Shown here one piece after another: positions 49,532-53,127 of a stretch of DNA of 53,127 nt. The stretch's first letter is position 1; each line of letters begins with the position of its first letter. The stretch lies in the IMG/VR virus record IMGVR_UViG_3300030116_006303, positions 1 through 53,127 of that record. One strand, written 5' to 3'. The stretch is from a virus. Below the pieces are notes generated by a model that was not told the DNA's origin, did no database searches, and was given only the letters and a program-made list of their open reading frames with translations. A program made the translations under genes and the position numbers.

Positions 49532-50125
49532 ATGTGGGCAATGGTAAAAGCAGGTCAGGTAACAGCGATTTATCCACGACCAAAAGCATTGACAATCGAT
49601 GGTGTTCAACATCCAGCTGCTATCTTTACAGCTTGGACAAAGGATCAGAAGAAAGCTATCGGTATCTACGACTATAGCGAAGTTAATGCACAACCAAATA
49701 ATCGTTACTACAAACAGGGAACGTCTGAAACCGTAGTTGATGATTCGGCTGGAACGGTTGTAAAGACATGGACACCTGCCGCTAAAAATCTTGCTGATAC
49801 AGGAAGCAAGGGCGATGATAACTATGCGCCTGGTGTAAAAACTAATGAGAAGAATATGGTCAAGAGTACAGCGGCAAGTCTCCTAGAAGCATCTGACTGG
49901 ATGGCGATTCGTGCAGCCGAGGGTGGAACAGCCGTTCCATCTGCAGTTGCTACATATCGTGCAGCGGTTCGCACTAAGTCTAATTCTATGGAAACTGCAA
50001 TCGATAACGCATCGGACTTAGCAGCGGTTATTGCCCTCGATACGACCACATATCACGCTAACGGTGATATCAACGTGGTAGCTACACTGCAGGATTGGCC
50101 AGAAGTACCAGACGCACTCAAGTAA
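49532..50125 (+). CDS. Tail-fibre assembly-like protein
   Basis: This encodes 197 residues with AGAGGAGG upstream. The N-terminal half (MWAMVKAGQVTAIYPRPKALTIDGVQHPAAIF, and KAIGIYDYSEVNAQPNNRYYKQG) and the C-terminal helical part (ASDWMAIRAAEGGTAVPSAVATYRAAVRTKSNSME) resemble DUF4376/tail-fibre-assembly type proteins, which often help fibres fold. It is found only in the third cassette. It could be a chaperone for adhesin 3 or a minor fibre part. Confidence 0.7.
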   Translation: MWAMVKAGQVTAIYPRPKALTIDGVQHPAAIFTAWTKDQKKAIGIYDYSEVNAQPNNRYYKQGTSETVVDDSAGTVVKTWTPAAKNLADTGSKGDDNYAPGVKTNEKNMVKSTAASLLEASDWMAIRAAEGGTAVPSAVATYRAAVRTKSNSMETAIDNASDLAAVIALDTTTYHANGDINVVATLQDWPEVPDALK

Positions 50126-50135
50126 GGAAAGATAA

Positions 50136-50600
50136 ATGGCACTGACAACATTAGGAAATACGGCATTCGGCACTTCGTCCGTTGTAAGTGCTGCTATCAA
50201 AGATAATGCGGTGGTATTCAATAAGTTGGATGCAAATACGGCTCACACCGATCGTAACCAATCTTTCACGGTTGCGCAACGTGGTGCGATTAGTGCACTC
50301 GGTGTACAAACATCAACGGTCACTCTCAATATGAACACGTCAAACTATTTTAGTTTGACGGCAAATGGAAACATTACCATAGCAAATCCTAGTAATACAA
50401 CTGCGGGTCAGGCTGGTGCTTTATTCGTAACTGCGAACGGTAGCTTTACAACATCATTCGGTTCTCACTGGCGGTTTGCGACAGGGACTGCTCCTACGAT
50501 GTCGACTTCTGCTGGTAAAGTTGACAGGATTGATTATGTAGTACAATCAGCAAATACCATACATGCGGTAGCTACGATTGATCTTCTTGGCACTGCATAG
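50136..50600 (+). CDS. Short fibre/neck protein of adhesin cassette 3
   Basis: This encodes 154 residues. It lacks the N-terminal MPYIG module of the proteins at 39927 and 44739 but shares their C-terminal domain (SLTANGNITIANPSNTTAGQAGALFVTANGSFTTSFGSHWRF...TIDLLGTA), close to the 39927 version. It stands directly before adhesin 3, as the other neck genes do. It is probably an adaptor or trimerisation unit. Confidence 0.78.
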   Translation: MALTTLGNTAFGTSSVVSAAIKDNAVVFNKLDANTAHTDRNQSFTVAQRGAISALGVQTSTVTLNMNTSNYFSLTANGNITIANPSNTTAGQAGALFVTANGSFTTSFGSHWRFATGTAPTMSTSAGKVDRIDYVVQSANTIHAVATIDLLGTA

Positions 50601-50611
50601 GGAGTTTCTTT

Positions 50612-53127
50612 ATGTCGGTATTTAACTTACACCAAGGTGTTGTTGCGGGAACTGCTGCGGCTGCTGGAGGTAGTACTGTATTTGACTCAACTCTGATTGG
50701 TAATTCAGTGTGGTTTGATGGTTCTTCAGATCAGCTTGAAATGGCAAAGACGAGTGGTGGATCAGCTTCATCAAAATTTACAGTATCATGTTGGGTGCAA
50801 CGAAATGAATTTACAGAAGGTACTTTTACAGGAATATTCAATCACTATTTTGATTCAAACACTGGTGTTCAACTCACTTGGTTAAATGCCGACACACTTA
50901 CGTGGATTGTATTTTCTAGCGTTTCTGGTTCTGGCAGCCAGATTACAACAAATGAAGTATTTCGAGATTTTGGGTGGTATCATATATTAGCAAATTATGA
51001 TGGCACGAATGGCAGAATGCAACTTTTTGTAAACGGAGAACATGTTGGATCCAACGATGTTGGAGAGAAAAGATTCACCGCTGGTAGTACAAATCCTATA
51101 GGCAGTGGCACAGGTGGTGCTTCTTATTATTGGGGTGCTTGTAAAAATACAGCGGGAACGTTTGGCAGAACAAATTCATACCTTGCTCAATGCGCTTTAG
51201 AATTAGGTACTGCTGCTGTTCCATCTGATTATGTAGATACTTTTACATTTGGAACTAATGGTTCTCAAGTAATACCAAAGAAAACATCTGATTTAGTAGC
51301 TAGAATTAATTCTGCTGGTGGTCACTCGCATTTATTAGATTTTTCTGATGCCTCTAATCTTGGGAATGATATTAGCAGCAATAATAATGATTTTACTGCT
51401 ACAAGTATGGCAGCAGCTAATCAATCAAGTCACACACCTAGCTTATCATATCCAGTTTTAAATATTATTGATACGACTACCGCTACTGCGACAAGCGGCA
51501 ATCTTGATTTTGCTGGACCATCTGCAGACGACAAAGCTGCAATGAGAACTACCATTGGAATACCAGATGATTCCGGAAAATATTACTGGGAATATTTGTT
51601 GACTGGTGGTTCAAACGATGCACTTATGTTTGGCATTGCGGGAGATGGATCAGTCAATCATGGTTACGATGATTGGGTTCAAGATATCACACCTCAAATT
51701 GCGGTGTATACTGAAAGCGGTAGTAATAAACTATATGAAGACGGATCGGAAACAAGCGGCACTGTTTTTAGTACCGGAGCACCCGTATCCGGCACTACTA
51801 TTGGAGTTGCTTATGATTCAGCTACAAGAAAAATATGGTTCGCTTCAAATAATGTCTATGCAAATACCGGAAATCCTGCTGCTGGGTCTGGAGAAACTGG
51901 CACGTTAAGCGGAAGCGGCACAGCATTTCCAACTGTATCTGCCAGAGGTTCATCAGACACGTTGACACTTCGCTTCGATAGTAGTGATTTTGTTTACAGC
52001 GCACCAAGTGGTTTTAAGGAACTTAACACTAAAAACCTAACAGCACCAACATATCAAGGAATAGATTACTTTGATGCTACTACATACGAAGGTAATGGTG
52101 GTGTTCAAAGAGTAGGTGACTTTGTTCCGTTCACTGATACTTACACTGTAGATAAATCTGCAATGTTTGAATATGATGATAGAAGATATTTATCATTTAC
52201 TCCAAGTTCTGGTGGCAATCAAAAAACTTTTACTTTGAGTTTTTGGTTTAAACTTACAGGTTTGAGTGATCCTAGCTATGTAAATGCTGTTTTAACTACC
52301 ACCGGTGCGAAACAGGCGGAAATTTCCTTTCGATCATCTGGATCACTTAAACCACTTGATCAACAGATGAGAATACTTCTTTATAATGGTTCTTCTTTTG
52401 TTGCTAATTTAACTACAGATAGATCATTTGCACCATCTGATGGTTGGACACATGCTGTTATTGCTTTTGATACAAGAACGGGAGTGGCTGCTGCTAATAA
52501 GATAAAAATTTATATTAATGGTGTGCTGCAGACTACAACTGGTACACAGTTAAGCACTGATGATTATGATACGTTTTTTAATAATAACCAAGAACATAAC
52601 ATTGGACGGCAAATGAGCAGCGCAATTGGCGAAGCAGATGCTTATTTTGCTGAAATGGTTATGGTCGAAGATCAACAGCTAGACCCATCTAGCTTTGGTC
52701 AAGTAGATACATCAACAAACCGTTGGGTGCCTAAAGATGTATCTGGTCTTACGTTTGGTGATGAGGGTTGGTACTTAGAATTTGACGGAACATTTAATTC
52801 TGGGTTGACAACGGGTGCAGGAAAAGATTCATCTGGTAACGGAAATCACTGGGCAGAACAAAATGATAGTGGATCAGCTTGGGCAACCACAGATCGATTT
52901 ACAGATACACCTTCTAAAAACTTTTGTACTTGGGATCATGGTAGAAATGCTGGACACACATTAACTGAAGGCGCTTTAAAAGCAACGGGTGGCGCCGTGA
53001 GTTCCAGTCAGTTTGATACTGGACTAGGCACTATGTTTGTTTCTTCTGGCAAATATTATTGGGAGATTAATAGAGACAACGATCCAGCTGGAACAGATAG
53101 ATTTAGAACAGGCGTTGCTCAAGATTC
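50612..53127 (+). CDS. Giant tail adhesin 3 (partial, continues past the window)
   Basis: The frame is open from ATG 50612, with GGAG upstream, to the window end: 838 residues so far. MSVFNLHQGVVAGTAAAAGG is followed by LamG 1 (about 31, NSVWFDGSSDQLEMA), SPRY-like 1 (about 322, KYYWEYLLTGG), linker DYFDATTYEGNGGVQRVGDFVPF (about 485), LamG 2 (about 513) and the start of SPRY-like 2 (about 813, KYYWEINRDN). It has the same order as adhesins 1 and 2. If it has the usual C-terminus, about 450-550 more residues lie outside. The N-terminus differs from the others and may attach through the neck protein at 50136. Confidence 0.8.
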   Translation, partial: MSVFNLHQGVVAGTAAAAGGSTVFDSTLIGNSVWFDGSSDQLEMAKTSGGSASSKFTVSCWVQRNEFTEGTFTGIFNHYFDSNTGVQLTWLNADTLTWIVFSSVSGSGSQITTNEVFRDFGWYHILANYDGTNGRMQLFVNGEHVGSNDVGEKRFTAGSTNPIGSGTGGASYYWGACKNTAGTFGRTNSYLAQCALELGTAAVPSDYVDTFTFGTNGSQVIPKKTSDLVARINSAGGHSHLLDFSDASNLGNDISSNNNDFTATSMAAANQSSHTPSLSYPVLNIIDTTTATATSGNLDFAGPSADDKAAMRTTIGIPDDSGKYYWEYLLTGGSNDALMFGIAGDGSVNHGYDDWVQDITPQIAVYTESGSNKLYEDGSETSGTVFSTGAPVSGTTIGVAYDSATRKIWFASNNVYANTGNPAAGSGETGTLSGSGTAFPTVSARGSSDTLTLRFDSSDFVYSAPSGFKELNTKNLTAPTYQGIDYFDATTYEGNGGVQRVGDFVPFTDTYTVDKSAMFEYDDRRYLSFTPSSGGNQKTFTLSFWFKLTGLSDPSYVNAVLTTTGAKQAEISFRSSGSLKPLDQQMRILLYNGSSFVANLTTDRSFAPSDGWTHAVIAFDTRTGVAAANKIKIYINGVLQTTTGTQLSTDDYDTFFNNNQEHNIGRQMSSAIGEADAYFAEMVMVEDQQLDPSSFGQVDTSTNRWVPKDVSGLTFGDEGWYLEFDGTFNSGLTTGAGKDSSGNGNHWAEQNDSGSAWATTDRFTDTPSKNFCTWDHGRNAGHTLTEGALKATGGAVSSSQFDTGLGTMFVSSGKYYWEINRDNDPAGTDRFRTGVAQD

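Noticed and set aside
1-53127. CRISPR arrays, insertion sequences, tRNAs, attachment sites
   Set aside because: No regular short repeats with spacers, no transposase genes, no cloverleaf-like tRNA and no integrase seen by eye; a tRNA scan would be needed to exclude degenerate tRNAs.

Overview
The window is part of the genome of a marine T4-like myovirus (contractile tail). The evidence is a nearly full set of T4 core homologues (primase gp61, helicase loader gp59, SSB gp32, late co-activator gp33, gp26, gp51, gp54, gp2, gp4, gp48, gp53, gp27, gp5, gp25, gp6, gp8), the T4 late promoter octamer TATAAATA in front of several structural operons, and the accessory genes usual in marine relatives (nrdA/nrdB, thyX, psiE, 2OG-Fe(II) oxygenase). 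No photosynthesis genes and no tRNAs were seen. A DUF1674/SDHAF4-like tail and a SufU-type scaffold point to an alphaproteobacterial rather than a cyanobacterial host; this is inference only.

Layout. (1) 1-9619, minus strand: a tightly overlapping operon (ATGA and TAATG junctions) reading from primase gp61 through thyX, a 2OG oxygenase, nrdA, a small protein, glutaredoxin, nrdB, a zinc ribbon, a DUF1674 protein, psiE, a GIY-YIG protein, a cupin and several glycosyltransferases. A sigma70-type promoter with an operator-like palindrome lies upstream at 9639-9681. (2) 9687-10073, minus: a coiled-coil membrane protein sharing a palindromic bidirectional late promoter with the next block. (3) 10146-13184, plus: two secreted virion-associated-type proteins, joined by a possible -1 frameshift overlap, then small membrane/coiled-coil proteins resembling a lysis cassette. 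(4) 13228-16311, plus: SleB-type hydrolase, gp33, SufU, gp59 and gp32, ending at two hairpin terminators. (5) 16368-21022, minus: tape measure, gp51, gp26, gp54, gp2, gp4. (6) 21061-39024, plus: baseplate and tail proteins gp48, gp53, gp27, gp5, gp25, gp6, a gp7-position protein with a C-terminal cupredoxin domain, gp8, and a giant DUF4815-type protein that is frame-disrupted at a run of A's. (7) 39036 to the window end, plus: an adhesin region with three tandem cassettes, each made of small neck/fibre proteins plus a 1300-1400 residue LamG/SPRY protein; the last is cut by the window edge.

How it works together. The minus-strand operon supplies dNTPs (RNR with its glutaredoxin, ThyX) and primers for replication. 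Block 4 supplies helicase loading, SSB and the late-transcription co-activator that switches on the TATAAATA promoters of blocks 5-7. Auxiliary genes (psiE, DUF1674, sufU, glycosyltransferases) probably adjust host phosphate, respiratory or Fe-S metabolism and surface sugars. Points most worth checking: a CCCTTTT slippery site opening a 67-codon membrane tail (10652-10861), likely ATA/ATC start codons for gp51 and psiE, sufU placed between gp33 and gp59, the overlapping two-way late promoters, and the triplicated adhesin cassettes.
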